64,000 bases of DNA, taken from Shewanella holmiensis. GTDB taxonomy: Bacteria > Pseudomonadota > Gammaproteobacteria > Enterobacterales > Shewanellaceae. Below the pieces are notes generated by a model, which was not told the origin of the DNA, did not search any database, and saw only the letters and a program-made list of their open reading frames with translations. The stretch lies in contig NZ_JAMTCD010000002.1 in assembly GCF_025370255.1 (NCBI RefSeq), forward strand, positions 186,001 to 250,000, written 5' to 3'. Shown piece by piece: positions 53,975 through 63,869 of this stretch (the stretch's first letter is position 1; the number at the start of each line of letters is the position of its first letter). The position numbers and the translations under genes were made by a program.

Positions 53975-54477
53975 GCATTAAGCAAAAAAGTCGGTTTTGC
54001 GTAACCTAATTTCCCCCAATGAGCAGGGCTAGAATAATAACTGGCAAGAATCAGCTCTCTTAAGCCTGTATATGCAGTGTGAACCATATCTAAATAATGA
54101 AAACGCCATTCTTCAAGCATATCCACTAACTCAATGGGGGAACGCAACATCAAAGGAGTCATACTGCCTGTGAGGAAGAGTAAACCAAGTCGGCTTTCAA
54201 GTAGGCTGAGCAATTCTTTAAGCTCAGCCTGTTGCTCATCTGGCAACACAGATATTGAAGCCTGAATGGAGTCTAAAGTGGTATCTATGGCAATCTTTCT
54301 TTGGCTTGCAACCTCAGGTAAAGCGCCATCGAGTAAAGCAGGTATTAACACACTGAATAAAACACGATAATTTACATCTTCAGGCACTGGAATGGGATCG
54401 GATGAATATAAATTGACACCTAACGCAAGCGCAGCGGTTCCCGCAAAAGCGCTGGTCAAAAAAGTACGACGTTTCAT
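53971..54477 (-). CDS. Tat-signal subunit, gluconate 2-dehydrogenase subunit 3-like
   Basis: From ATG 54477 (AGGGG upstream) the 168-residue protein begins MKRRTFLTSAFAGTAALALG, a twin-arginine signal. The rest is helical (FSVLIPALLDGALP, LLSLLESRLGLLFLTG) and like the small gamma subunit of membrane-bound gluconate/sorbitol dehydrogenases, which pairs with a GMC flavoprotein. No cytochrome c subunit gene is nearby. The TAG stop is formed at the edge of the MITE, so the original C-terminus may have been altered. An in-frame extension to 54762 overlaps yheT antisense and is rejected. Confidence 0.72.
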   Translation of the reverse strand: MKRRTFLTSAFAGTAALALGVNLYSSDPIPVPEDVNYRVLFSVLIPALLDGALPEVASQRKIAIDTTLDSIQASISVLPDEQQAELKELLSLLESRLGLLFLTGSMTPLMLRSPIELVDMLEEWRFHYLDMVHTAYTGLRELILASYYSSPAHWGKLGYAKPTFLLNA

Positions 54478-54583
54478 GCGATCACCCCTATTCTTTTGTT
54501 GTGAGATTTTTATCTGTGTTAAAGTGATATGAATAGTATTTAAACACACGTTTAAACTTTCACAAACACTCATAGAATGACGC

Positions 54584-55585
54584 ATGCCGACAAAAAGCCT
54601 TTTTACGCCACCATGGTGGGCCGCGAACCCGCATATACAGACTATTTTGCCCTTTATATTCAAAGTGGCCAAACCAGATATTTTCCGCCAAAGACAGGAG
54701 CTTCCAGACGGCGACTTTATCGATTTAGACTGGTCCGGTACCCCACAAAATGGTGAACCCATTTTGGTGATTAGCCATGGATTAGAAGGCAGTACAGAAT
54801 CGCATTACGCTCGCAGAATGTTAGTTGCGGCTAAGCAAGAGAAATTATGTTCGGTTGTGCATCATCATCGTAGCTGCTCCGGTGAGCCAAATCGTCTGGC
54901 GCGAAGTTATCACAGTGGTGATTTCAACGATCTTGCATTCACGTTGCAACAACTCAAAACCTATTACCCTGACTCACCATTATTTGCCGTCGGTTACAGC
55001 CTTGGCGGCAATGTATTAGCCAAATACCAGGGAACGACCCAAAATGATAGCTTACTGGATCGAGCGGTTGTGATATCTGCACCGTTAACACTCAGTGCCT
55101 GTGCTAAAAAGCTTGAAAAAGGCTTTTCTAAAATTTATCAAACACATTTAATTAGCCGTTTACAGAAAAAAATGAGCGAAAAACTCGATAATAATGATTT
55201 AGTCGCGCAAATGCCGCTAAGCAAAGCGGAATTAAAACAGCTGAAAACCTTTTATCAATTTGATGACAAAGTCACTGCACCTTTGCATGGTTTTAACGGT
55301 GTAGAGGATTATTACTTACGCTCGAGTGCATTAGGGTTATTAAAACATATCAGCAAGCCAACCTTAATCATTCATGCCAAAGACGACCCCTTTATGACTG
55401 AAGCTGTTATCCCAACTCAAGATGAATTATCAACTAGCATTCGTTATGAACTGCATGATAATGGCGGCCATGTAGGGTTTATTGATGGCGGCTGGCCATG
55501 GAAACCAAGCTACTATCTTGAAAAACGAGTACTCACATTCTTACTTGCTAAGCAGCCTGAAACCTTACAAGGTGATAACCAATGA
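54584..55585 (+). CDS. yheT: Alpha/beta hydrolase YheT
   Basis: The 333-residue alpha/beta hydrolase has the nucleophile elbow GYSLGG, an oxyanion region ISHGLEGSTES, and C-terminal Asp and His in HAKDDPFM and GGHVGF. The N-terminal PPWWAANPHIQTILP and HHHRSCSGEPN are typical of the YheT group. The substrate is unknown. It overlaps yheU by 4 bp (ATGA) and continues the E. coli-like yheT-yheU-prkB-crp order. Confidence 0.93.
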   Translation: MPTKSLFTPPWWAANPHIQTILPFIFKVAKPDIFRQRQELPDGDFIDLDWSGTPQNGEPILVISHGLEGSTESHYARRMLVAAKQEKLCSVVHHHRSCSGEPNRLARSYHSGDFNDLAFTLQQLKTYYPDSPLFAVGYSLGGNVLAKYQGTTQNDSLLDRAVVISAPLTLSACAKKLEKGFSKIYQTHLISRLQKKMSEKLDNNDLVAQMPLSKAELKQLKTFYQFDDKVTAPLHGFNGVEDYYLRSSALGLLKHISKPTLIIHAKDDPFMTEAVIPTQDELSTSIRYELHDNGGHVGFIDGGWPWKPSYYLEKRVLTFLLAKQPETLQGDNQ

Positions 55586-55824
55586 TTATTCCCTATGAAA
55601 CACTACTGGGGTTAGATACAGAAACGCTAAACAATGTGATTAAAGAATACTTACTGACTCAGGTAGAAGATGGCAGCTTTAGTGAATTTAATAGCCAACC
55701 ACTGTCAGGCATGATTAACCAATGTAAACAGGCCTTAAAAACAGGCGAGCTTGTCGTCGAATACAGTGAAGATGACGAATCGATTGCTATCAGACACAGA
55801 CAAAACATCGTGAATTCAAAATAA
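55582..55824 (+). CDS. yheU: YheU family protein
   Basis: The 80-residue acidic protein matches UPF0270/YheU: MIIPYETLL at the start, then LNNVIKEYLLTQ and VEYSEDDES. It has no known function. It is translationally coupled to yheT through a 4-bp overlap, and prkB follows after 123 bp. Confidence 0.92.
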   Translation: MIIPYETLLGLDTETLNNVIKEYLLTQVEDGSFSEFNSQPLSGMINQCKQALKTGELVVEYSEDDESIAIRHRQNIVNSK

Positions 55825-55947
55825 TAACTCGACCTAATATTGACCAAAAGGTCTTAACTACCGTATAAATGTTAGTCCAACGACTACATTGCATTAAAAA
55901 AGTGCCATGTAAAACATGTTTATCATTATGATTTCTAGGCAGGAACA

Positions 55948-56832
55948 ATGTCAGCTAAACACCCTATTATTGCTGTAACGGGCTCATCTGGCGCCGGCAC
56001 AACAACAACGACAATGGCTTTTACGCATATTTTTCGCCAATTGGGGATAAACGCAGCCTTTGTTGAGGGTGACAGCTTTCATAATTTCACCCGTGCTGAG
56101 ATGGAAGTGTTAATTCGCAAGTCTCAAGCTGAAAATCGTAATATTAGTTATTTCGGTCCAGAGGCAAATAACTTCGTAAAACTTGAAGAATGTTTTACCA
56201 GCTATAGCGAAACTGGCACTGGTAAAACCCGCAGTTATTTACACACGTTTGATGAAGCAGTGCCCTTTAACCAAATGCCAGGTACATTCACCCAGTGGCG
56301 AGATTTACCTCCTAATACAGATATGCTTTATTACGAGGGCTTACATGGGGGTGTAGTCACAGATGATGCTGACGTAGCAAAACATGTTGACTTGCTGATT
56401 GGTATGGTACCGATTGTTAACCTAGAGTGGATCCAAAAGATTATTCGTGACACCAATGACCGTGGCCATAGTCGCGAAAAGGTCATGGGATCCATAGTGC
56501 GCAGTATGGATGATTATATTAACCATATGACGCCTCAATTCTCTCGTACCCATATTAACTTTCAACGAGTGCCTACCGTCGATACATCTAACCCTTTTAG
56601 CGCCAAAGACATTCCAAGTTTAGATGAAAGCTTTGTGGTTATTCGTTTTCGTGGGATGAACAATGTTGATTTCCCTTACTATTTAAGCATGATCCAGGGT
56701 GCATTTATGTCTAGAGTAAACACTTTAGTCGTCCCCGGGGGGAAAATGTCTCTTGCGATGGAATTGATCCTGACACCATTGATTAAAGATTTAATGGATA
56801 AACGGATTGAACTTGAAAAACTGGATGACTAA
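55948..56832 (+). CDS. prkB: Phosphoribulokinase-like kinase PrkB
   Basis: The 294-residue P-loop kinase has TGSSGAGTTTTT (11-22), EGDSFHNFTR and YYEGLHGG, and resembles the bacterial phosphoribulokinase of about 290 residues. No RuBisCO gene is near; E. coli carries the same gene at the same place with no Calvin cycle, so its physiological substrate is uncertain. AGGAACA precedes the ATG. crp lies downstream as in E. coli, with a Sel1-type gene inserted between. Confidence 0.92.
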   Translation: MSAKHPIIAVTGSSGAGTTTTTMAFTHIFRQLGINAAFVEGDSFHNFTRAEMEVLIRKSQAENRNISYFGPEANNFVKLEECFTSYSETGTGKTRSYLHTFDEAVPFNQMPGTFTQWRDLPPNTDMLYYEGLHGGVVTDDADVAKHVDLLIGMVPIVNLEWIQKIIRDTNDRGHSREKVMGSIVRSMDDYINHMTPQFSRTHINFQRVPTVDTSNPFSAKDIPSLDESFVVIRFRGMNNVDFPYYLSMIQGAFMSRVNTLVVPGGKMSLAMELILTPLIKDLMDKRIELEKLDD

Positions 56833-57157
56833 TGCTGCTTAACAACATCACTATGACTCAATTGTTATACCTATTTTCTACCAAAGTATCGGTTAAATAG
56901 GTGAGTGTAAGCTATTGCCTTGTCAGAATAAAATGTAATGCGGATACATTTTTATAGATTATGGTTGATGTAGTAAACAACGATTAATGAAGACTTAAGT
57001 TTGCATTAAGCTAGTTATATTATTCTACCGCTATCGGGACTTCAGGCGAAAGAACGATAGCTGATATGCTCATGTGTTAATTCCCCCATATTTATCTGTT
57101 AGCACCTTGAGCATATTGGCGTTTAATTCACTTATCTGCCTTCCATTTGTGTTCATC
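56833..57157. other. Intergenic region between prkB and the Sel1 gene
   Basis: Convergent genes flank this AT-rich stretch. The only structure seen is GCTATCG (57030-57036) with CGATAGC (57055-57061) around an 18-nt loop; there is no T tract and no known RNA family. Confidence 0.5.
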
Positions 57158-57937
57158 TTAATCCAGTAGCGGGATTACCTCACGGTAAGCTTGATTATTC
57201 TCGTACTGCTGTAATCGCTGTAAAAATTCATCACTTTTAGCCACTTCTGGGTAAAGCTTTAAGGCATCAATGGCCTTTTTCTGAATGCTCACAGCTTGCG
57301 TAAAATCACCAAGTTCAGCATAACCTGCCGCTAAATTGTCCAGGATAGTTGGATCGCCTTGATTGGCTTCAAGCAGTTTAAGAGACAAACTCACCGCTTT
57401 TGAACCATCACGATATTCAGATTCTGGGCACGTTGCCAAAATCCATGCGACATTCCCCAAAGAGACATCATCTCCAGCAGTACCAAACTGGGTCAAAGCT
57501 TTACCACAATTACGCTCAATACCATCACCGCCAGCAGCATAAATAAAGCCTAAACGAAAATTAGCCCATTTGTCACCTTGCTCACTCATTGCCAAATACC
57601 ATCGCTCAGCTTTTAACAGATTACGCGGCACTAACTTGCCTTCAAAGGTTAAATCGGCGATCGTTTGCTGGGCTTTTAAATGTTGCTGATTAGCGGCCTG
57701 TTCAACCCACATAAACCCTTCAGGAATATTAGTTTCGACAAACCGTCCCGACAAATACATTAATCCCAATAAAAATTGAGCATCAGCATCACCTTGGGCA
57801 GCCTTTAATTGAATATGAACGACTCTAGATTGTGTTTGTGAGGCCATCGTTTGCGGCAGTGTAAATGCTTGTACTTGAGGTAAAATCACCCCATACAATA
57901 CGGCACAACTTAATCCTATTTGAAATAACTTCTTCAC
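57158..57937 (-). CDS. Periplasmic Sel1/TPR-repeat protein
   Basis: GTG at 57937 is the likely start because GAGG lies 5 nt upstream; the product (259 residues) then has a signal peptide (KKLFQIGLSCAVLYGVILPQVQA). Sel1-like repeats follow: AAQGDADAQFLLGLMYLSG, AANQQHLKAQQTIADL, LKAERWYLAMSEQGDKWANF, then TPR-like GDPTILDNLAAGYAELGDF. Such solenoids mediate protein contacts in the envelope. It diverges from crp; a Fur-box-like sequence lies about 90 bp upstream. Confidence 0.75.
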   Translation of the reverse strand: MKKLFQIGLSCAVLYGVILPQVQAFTLPQTMASQTQSRVVHIQLKAAQGDADAQFLLGLMYLSGRFVETNIPEGFMWVEQAANQQHLKAQQTIADLTFEGKLVPRNLLKAERWYLAMSEQGDKWANFRLGFIYAAGGDGIERNCGKALTQFGTAGDDVSLGNVAWILATCPESEYRDGSKAVSLSLKLLEANQGDPTILDNLAAGYAELGDFTQAVSIQKKAIDALKLYPEVAKSDEFLQRLQQYENNQAYREVIPLLD

Positions 57938-58027
57938 ATTAACCTCGATAACGACAGCAACCACTGACTAAACATAAACCATCTGAGACTTGTAATACAA
58001 CAAAGTATCATAGAACATTCATCATTG

Positions 58028-58046
58028 ATTAATGATAATTAATATC
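58028..58046. promoter_or_regulatory. Fur-box-like sequence between the Sel1 gene and crp
   Basis: The 19-mer starting ATTAATGATAATTAATATC matches 15 of 19 positions of the Fur consensus GATAATGATAATCATTATC, including the block AATGATAAT. The surrounding 348 bp (57938-58285) hold both divergent promoters and are very AT-rich, so a chance match is possible. No further element was recognised. Confidence 0.4.
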
Positions 58047-58285
58047 AATACTAAAAATCGCTCTTACATAAATGCTTAGGTGAAATGATTGTGATTTTGA
58101 CCAGACTATGACATTTTAATTGACCTAACGCCCAAATATGAGCAAATAAATCTAAAATTAAGCTAGTTAATATAGAATGCCGTATTACTAAATTCGATCT
58201 CCATCAAAGTTTTACCTTAGTAAACAGCGTAAAATGCTTAATTAGAGATTACTTACTTACTTTTTAATCAATCGAGGAATATACA

Positions 58286-58921
58286 ATGGCTCTGATTGGT
58301 AAGCCAAAACCTGATCCAACATTGGAATGGTTTCTGTCACACTGTCACATTCATAAATACCCAGCAAAAAGCACATTAATTCATGCTGGTGAAGATTCTG
58401 ATACGTTATATTATATCGTTAAAGGTTCAGTTGCTGTATTGATTAAAGATGAAGAAGGTAAAGAAATGATCCTGTCTTATCTCAATCAAGGTGACTTTAT
58501 CGGCGAGCTAGGTCTGTTTGAAGAACAAGCTGAACGTACAGCTTGGGTTCGTGCAAAACAAGCCTGTGAAATTGCTGAAATCTCTTACAAAAAGTTTAAG
58601 CAGCTGATCCAGGTTAATCCTGAAATTCTGATGAAATTATCTGCTCAAATGGCTTACCGCTTACAAAGCACTAGCCAAAAGGTCGGTGATTTAGCTTTCT
58701 TAGATGTTGCTGGTCGTATCGCGCAAACATTATTACATCTTGCTAAAGAGCCTGATGCAATGACTCACCCTGACGGTATGCAAATCAAAATTACTCGCCA
58801 AGAGATTGGCCAGATTGTTGGTTGCTCACGTGAAACTGTAGGCCGTATCTTAAAGATGCTTGAAGAGCAGAATTTGATTCAAGCGCACGGTAAAACAATC
58901 GTGGTTTACGGTACACGTTAA
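58286..58921 (+). CDS. crp: cAMP receptor protein
   Basis: The global regulator CRP binds cAMP and DNA sites of the form TGTGA-N6-TCACA; in Shewanella it controls anaerobic respiration as well. The 211 residues show the cAMP pocket [20 protein letters not shown], the dimer helix and the helix-turn-helix [25 protein letters not shown] lies 7 nt before the ATG. It is a single-gene unit with a strong terminator. Confidence 0.97.
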   Translation: MALIGKPKPDPTLEWFLSHCHIHKYPAKSTLIHAGEDSDTLYYIVKGSVAVLIKDEEGKEMILSYLNQGDFIGELGLFEEQAERTAWVRAKQACEIAEISYKKFKQLIQVNPEILMKLSAQMAYRLQSTSQKVGDLAFLDVAGRIAQTLLHLAKEPDAMTHPDGMQIKITRQEIGQIVGCSRETVGRILKMLEEQNLIQAHGKTIVVYGTR

Positions 58922-58955
58922 GTTAAGCTTCAGCTTGATTTAAGCCAAGATTATT

Positions 58956-58991
58956 AAAGTGGTGGCAGTTTATCTGAACACCACTTTTTTT
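58956..58991 (+). terminator. Terminator after crp
   Basis: AAAGTGGTG pairs with CACCACTTT (14-nt loop containing CAG/CTG), followed by a run of T. It ends 17 bp before the PepSY gene. Confidence 0.88.
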
Positions 58992-59007
58992 ATGTCTTGG
59001 AGTGAGT

Positions 59008-59355
59008 ATGTCCTTGTTTATCACTATAGGCTTATTTAGTCTTAGTACATTAAACACCCACTTAGTTGACGCCCAACAACTATTTGAAGTGGATCATGAC
59101 CATGTGCAACAATTGGTCAGCCAAGGCCATATCCGTTCTTTAAATGAAAGTCTCAATTGGTTAGCGCAATATTGTGATGTTCAGCTAATAGATGCACAGC
59201 TGTTCCAACACAACAATACGTGGCGTTATGATCTACAATTACAGTTAAAACAAGGCCACACTGTTAATCTGCAATTTGACGCAAAAAGTGGTACTCTCAA
59301 TTCGTTAACTCAATTACCTAGTGAATGCACCCAACATGAAACTGCTACTCGTTGA
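59008..59355 (+). CDS. PepSY-domain periplasmic protein
   Basis: From ATG 59008 (GGAG 5 nt upstream) the 115-residue product has a hydrophobic N-terminal signal (SLFITIGLFSLSTL) and a PepSY domain: VQQLVSQGHIRSLNESLNWL, then TWRYDLQLQLKQGHTVNLQFDAKSG. PepSY proteins are thought to act as periplasmic protease inhibitors or sensor partners. Its end overlaps the response-regulator gene by 20 bp, so the three genes form one operon, and it may modulate the kinase encoded downstream. Confidence 0.78.
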   Translation: MSLFITIGLFSLSTLNTHLVDAQQLFEVDHDHVQQLVSQGHIRSLNESLNWLAQYCDVQLIDAQLFQHNNTWRYDLQLQLKQGHTVNLQFDAKSGTLNSLTQLPSECTQHETATR

Positions 59356-60013
59356 AGACAATCCACTTTTAGTGGCTGAACTTGAAAAGCAACTCAAACA
59401 AGCTGGTTATGTTACCGATGTAACAGACAAGGCCGTTGAAGCCGATTACCTCATTAAAGAAACTCAATACGACTGTATTATTCTTGATATTGGCTTGCCT
59501 GACGGTAATGGGCTTAATTTAGTCACCAGTTGGCGCGAGAAAGGCATAGAAACACCGGTTATCATGCTCACCGCACGTTCACAATGGCATGAAAAGGTCG
59601 AAGGTTTTAACGCTGGAGCTGATGATTACTTAGGTAAACCTTTTCACGCTCAAGAGTTACTCGCACGCATTCAAGCCTTGATTAATCGGGCCCACGGCCG
59701 TGCGAATAGCGCGTCAAAACAACTCAGTTTTGCTGGCGTAACCTTAGATGAAGCTGAGCAAAAAGTGATTGTTGCAGAACAGGAATTTGAATTGACGGCG
59801 ATGGAATTTAGATTGTTAAAAATCTTTTTAATGTCGCCTAAAAAACTACTTTCAAAAACACAGCTAACCGATAAGCTGTATCAATTTGATGATGAAAAAG
59901 AAAGTAATGTTGTTGAAGTATATGTCACCCATCTGCGTAAAAAGTTAGGTAAAACCACAATAGAAACACGACGGGGACAAGGATACATATTCCACGGCAT
60001 AGTAGAACAATGA
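59336..60013 (+). CDS. OmpR/PhoP-family response regulator
   Basis: The 225-residue response regulator has a receiver domain with phospho-acceptor D51 (CIILDIGLPDG), TARSQWHEKVEGFNAGADDYLGKPF and a C-terminal winged helix (ELTAMEFRLL, VVEVYVTHLRKKLG, TRRGQGYIF). ATG 59336 gives MKLLLVEDNP, the standard start. It resembles the QseB/PhoP group. The gene overlaps the PepSY gene (20 bp) and the kinase gene (ATGA). Confidence 0.92.
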   Translation: MKLLLVEDNPLLVAELEKQLKQAGYVTDVTDKAVEADYLIKETQYDCIILDIGLPDGNGLNLVTSWREKGIETPVIMLTARSQWHEKVEGFNAGADDYLGKPFHAQELLARIQALINRAHGRANSASKQLSFAGVTLDEAEQKVIVAEQEFELTAMEFRLLKIFLMSPKKLLSKTQLTDKLYQFDDEKESNVVEVYVTHLRKKLGKTTIETRRGQGYIFHGIVEQ

Positions 60014-61359
60014 TTTCCATTCGTTCAAAGCTCAGCCTCTGGCTGAGCGGTCTTGTTATTTTAAGCACCATCATAGGTTTAATGCTATTTGAATCTATGC
60101 TTAGAGAAGCTTTTCACGACTCAATCATTAATCGTCTTGAAGAAGATTTAGAACATGTCATTCTGGCCACACGGTTACAGGATGGCGAAATCGAAATCGA
60201 CTCTCGCCAACTGTCTAGCTTTTACAAACCCGCCTATTCAGGCCGTTATTACCAACTCAACTTACCTAATCAAGTAATTCGCTCACGATCGTTGTGGGAT
60301 GTAGAACTTGAAATAGCACCATTAGCTGATTCAGAAAAAAGGGTATGGCAAGCAAAAGGTCCTAAGAATAATGATATGCAGCTGCTATCTATTGGCATTG
60401 GGTCTGAGGCCACGCCTAATACGGCAACCTTAACCGTAGCGCAGGACTTGAGTATCGGTAGGCGCGTTTTCAGTGAAGTATACGGCACTAAATTAGCCAT
60501 CAATATTGGCATGTTATTGGCCATGATCTGCGGTATTTTTGTGATACTAAGGCAATCATTTAAGCCTGTAAAAAAAATCCAACAATCGTTAGCAAGATTA
60601 AGGCAGGGGGAAATCAGTGCCCTTGATACTCTGCAGATACCATCTGAAATTCAACCACTAGCAGAAACCTATAATCAATTGCTCGACTACACCGCAAAAC
60701 AAATAGAACGCAGTCGTAATAATCTAGGTAACTTAAGCCATGGGTTAAAAACCCCATTAGCGATCATGCAGCAGCAAGTAGAAGCGCTTGGGCTAACCGA
60801 TCCTGACGCCGCTATTGCCATGCAACAGCAGTTAGATCAAATCAGAAAAATGATCGAGCGTAAGCTCGCTGCCGCAAGAGTTACAGGTGATATGCTTCCT
60901 GCAGCACAAATGACAGTGAATAAAGACTTTACTAGCTTAATTAGTACGCTAAATAAAGTTTACCGTCATAAAACCATTACTGGAGAGCTCGTTAACGCTC
61001 AACAATTATCGAGAATTCCAATACACAGAGAAGATGGCATGGAGCTGTTTGGCAACCTATTGGATAATGCATTCAAATGGGCAAATTCAAACGTACAAAT
61101 ATCGCTTAAGAAGCAAGATGGTCATGCAATTATGATCACGGTTGAGGATGATGGCCCAGGTGTACCACAGGATCAGTTAGCGCTACTCACAGCACGAGGG
61201 ACGCGTTTAGATGAAGACGTCATGGGACACGGATTGGGATTATCTATTGTGAAAGAAATTTGTGACCAGTATGGATTTTCACTGCAGTTTAGCGCAAGTG
61301 AACTGCTATCAGGTTTAGCGGTTACCGTGATTATTCCGCAAACTAAATCGAGTATTTAA
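60010..61359 (+). CDS. Sensor histidine kinase, PhoQ/QseC type
   Basis: The 449-residue inner-membrane kinase has two membrane helices (LSLWLSGLVILSTIIGLML, about 8-28, and INIGMLLAMICGIFVIL, about 164-181) flanking a periplasmic sensor of about 135 residues. A HAMP-like linker follows, then the H-box NLSHGLKTPLAIM with H244, the N-box LLDNAFKWAN, and G-boxes VEDDGPGVP and GHGLGLSIVKEI. The stimulus is unknown; the sensor region is not acidic like that of PhoQ. It is coupled to the response-regulator gene by a 4-bp overlap. Confidence 0.92.
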   Translation: MISIRSKLSLWLSGLVILSTIIGLMLFESMLREAFHDSIINRLEEDLEHVILATRLQDGEIEIDSRQLSSFYKPAYSGRYYQLNLPNQVIRSRSLWDVELEIAPLADSEKRVWQAKGPKNNDMQLLSIGIGSEATPNTATLTVAQDLSIGRRVFSEVYGTKLAINIGMLLAMICGIFVILRQSFKPVKKIQQSLARLRQGEISALDTLQIPSEIQPLAETYNQLLDYTAKQIERSRNNLGNLSHGLKTPLAIMQQQVEALGLTDPDAAIAMQQQLDQIRKMIERKLAAARVTGDMLPAAQMTVNKDFTSLISTLNKVYRHKTITGELVNAQQLSRIPIHREDGMELFGNLLDNAFKWANSNVQISLKKQDGHAIMITVEDDGPGVPQDQLALLTARGTRLDEDVMGHGLGLSIVKEICDQYGFSLQFSASELLSGLAVTVIIPQTKSSI

Positions 61360-61375
61360 TAACACTATACCTGGC

Positions 61376-61419
61376 TAATAAAAAAGCCTCATCAGCTATA
61401 AATGGCAAAGATGAGGCTT
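61376..61419 (-). terminator. Terminator of the DUF1338 gene
   Basis: AAGCCTCATC pairs with GATGAGGCTT; on the minus strand it runs into TTTTTATTAG. It may also stop the convergent kinase transcript, with a weaker tract on that side. Confidence 0.85.
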
Positions 61420-61463
61420 AACGTTTCATGCAGCATCGTAATGACACTTTACCATGTAATGAT

Positions 61464-62264
61464 TTACATCATAACATTGGTGCTTTCAAAAATTTTGTCC
61501 GCTGATGCAGCCACAAACCCTGTGTAAAGCTTGCCATTCTCCATCGGATAACGACGGGCAAACTCATAAAAACAACTTGGGATCTCTGCATCGCCGTCAG
61601 TAAAGCTCACGACAACTTTGTCAGCCATGGTTGAAGATTGTTCTAATAACACTTCAGGAGTCCCTTTAATCTCACCACCCGATGCATTCAATACAAATCC
61701 AGCATCTTTTAATGCCTGATTCACATCTTCTATACGCTCAAAATCAGGTAGATCATTTATAGATACAGTGAAGTGGTTAGCACGATAACCAATTGCTGCT
61801 ACCCATGCGGCATATTCGCTTTCAGCCAATAAAGCCTGATACGTGGCTTTATCTAATTGCCAATGACGACCAGAATAAATAAAGTTATCAGCAACCAAAG
61901 CCGACTCATCAACCTGGTCAATAAAACCATTAATGGTCTGTTGTAATTCAGGACTAAATTCTTCTACTAATAGCTCAGAAATAAACACTTTAGGTTGTGT
62001 TGGATCTGGATGTTCAAAATGTTTAGCCACTAGCTTTTTCTGCTCAAACTTATAATCACCGCAATCAACATAACCAATGGAAGTAAAATGTTTAGCAAGT
62101 ACACTTAAGTTTACTTTAGCAATGTTAAAGGTACGTAGTGCGATATGATCATTGATGATCGGCGCACCTTTACCGAGTAATTGATGAATTTTTGCAGCAG
62201 ATGGGGTCATTTTTATATAGTCTTGCCACATAGCAGCAAACAACGTGTTCACGTCAGTATGCAT
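61464..62264 (-). CDS. DUF1338 protein, 2-oxoadipate dioxygenase-like fold
   Basis: The 266-residue soluble protein matches the DUF1338 family: NDHIALRTFN with a candidate metal His, YRANHFTVSI with another, and SCFYEFARRYP with Glu and Arg. The larger Pseudomonas member HglS is an Fe(II) enzyme turning 2-oxoadipate into 2-hydroxyglutarate. This shorter form may act on another 2-oxo acid. It follows astD on the same strand (135 bp), suggesting a link to arginine or lysine breakdown. Function is inferred from family only. Confidence 0.8.
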   Translation of the reverse strand: MHTDVNTLFAAMWQDYIKMTPSAAKIHQLLGKGAPIINDHIALRTFNIAKVNLSVLAKHFTSIGYVDCGDYKFEQKKLVAKHFEHPDPTQPKVFISELLVEEFSPELQQTINGFIDQVDESALVADNFIYSGRHWQLDKATYQALLAESEYAAWVAAIGYRANHFTVSINDLPDFERIEDVNQALKDAGFVLNASGGEIKGTPEVLLEQSSTMADKVVVSFTDGDAEIPSCFYEFARRYPMENGKLYTGFVAASADKIFESTNVMM

Positions 62265-62324
62265 GGTTAAATCCTTCTAAAAGCAGATTAAAATTGAATT
62301 CGGGTAATCGTAATCTGATGTTTC

Positions 62325-62360
62325 AAATTTAAAGGCGCGTTAAGGGCTAACTTAACGCGC
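62325..62360 (-). terminator. Hairpin after astD
   Basis: GCGCGTTAAG (62335-62344) and CTTAACGCGC (62351-62360) form a perfect 10-bp stem around a 6-nt loop; on the minus strand it is followed by CTTTAAATTT. This is a probable, possibly leaky, terminator between astD and the DUF1338 gene. Confidence 0.7.
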
Positions 62361-62399
62361 ATAAGCTACTGCCCCTAACAATGCTAGGGTAAAATGCAG

Positions 62400-63869
<1,470 letters not shown>

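Noticed and set aside
54477..54762. Longer N-terminus of the Tat-signal protein
   Set aside because: It is antisense to the start of yheT and places the twin-arginine signal in the middle of the protein.
20453..56832. Bicarbonate transporter and phosphoribulokinase-like gene as parts of a carbon-fixation pathway
   Set aside because: They lie 35 kb apart, no RuBisCO or carboxysome gene is present, and E. coli carries prkB at the same place with no Calvin cycle.
57030..57061. Riboswitch-like hairpin downstream of prkB
   Set aside because: A 7-bp stem between convergent genes, with no known RNA consensus and no downstream gene to control.
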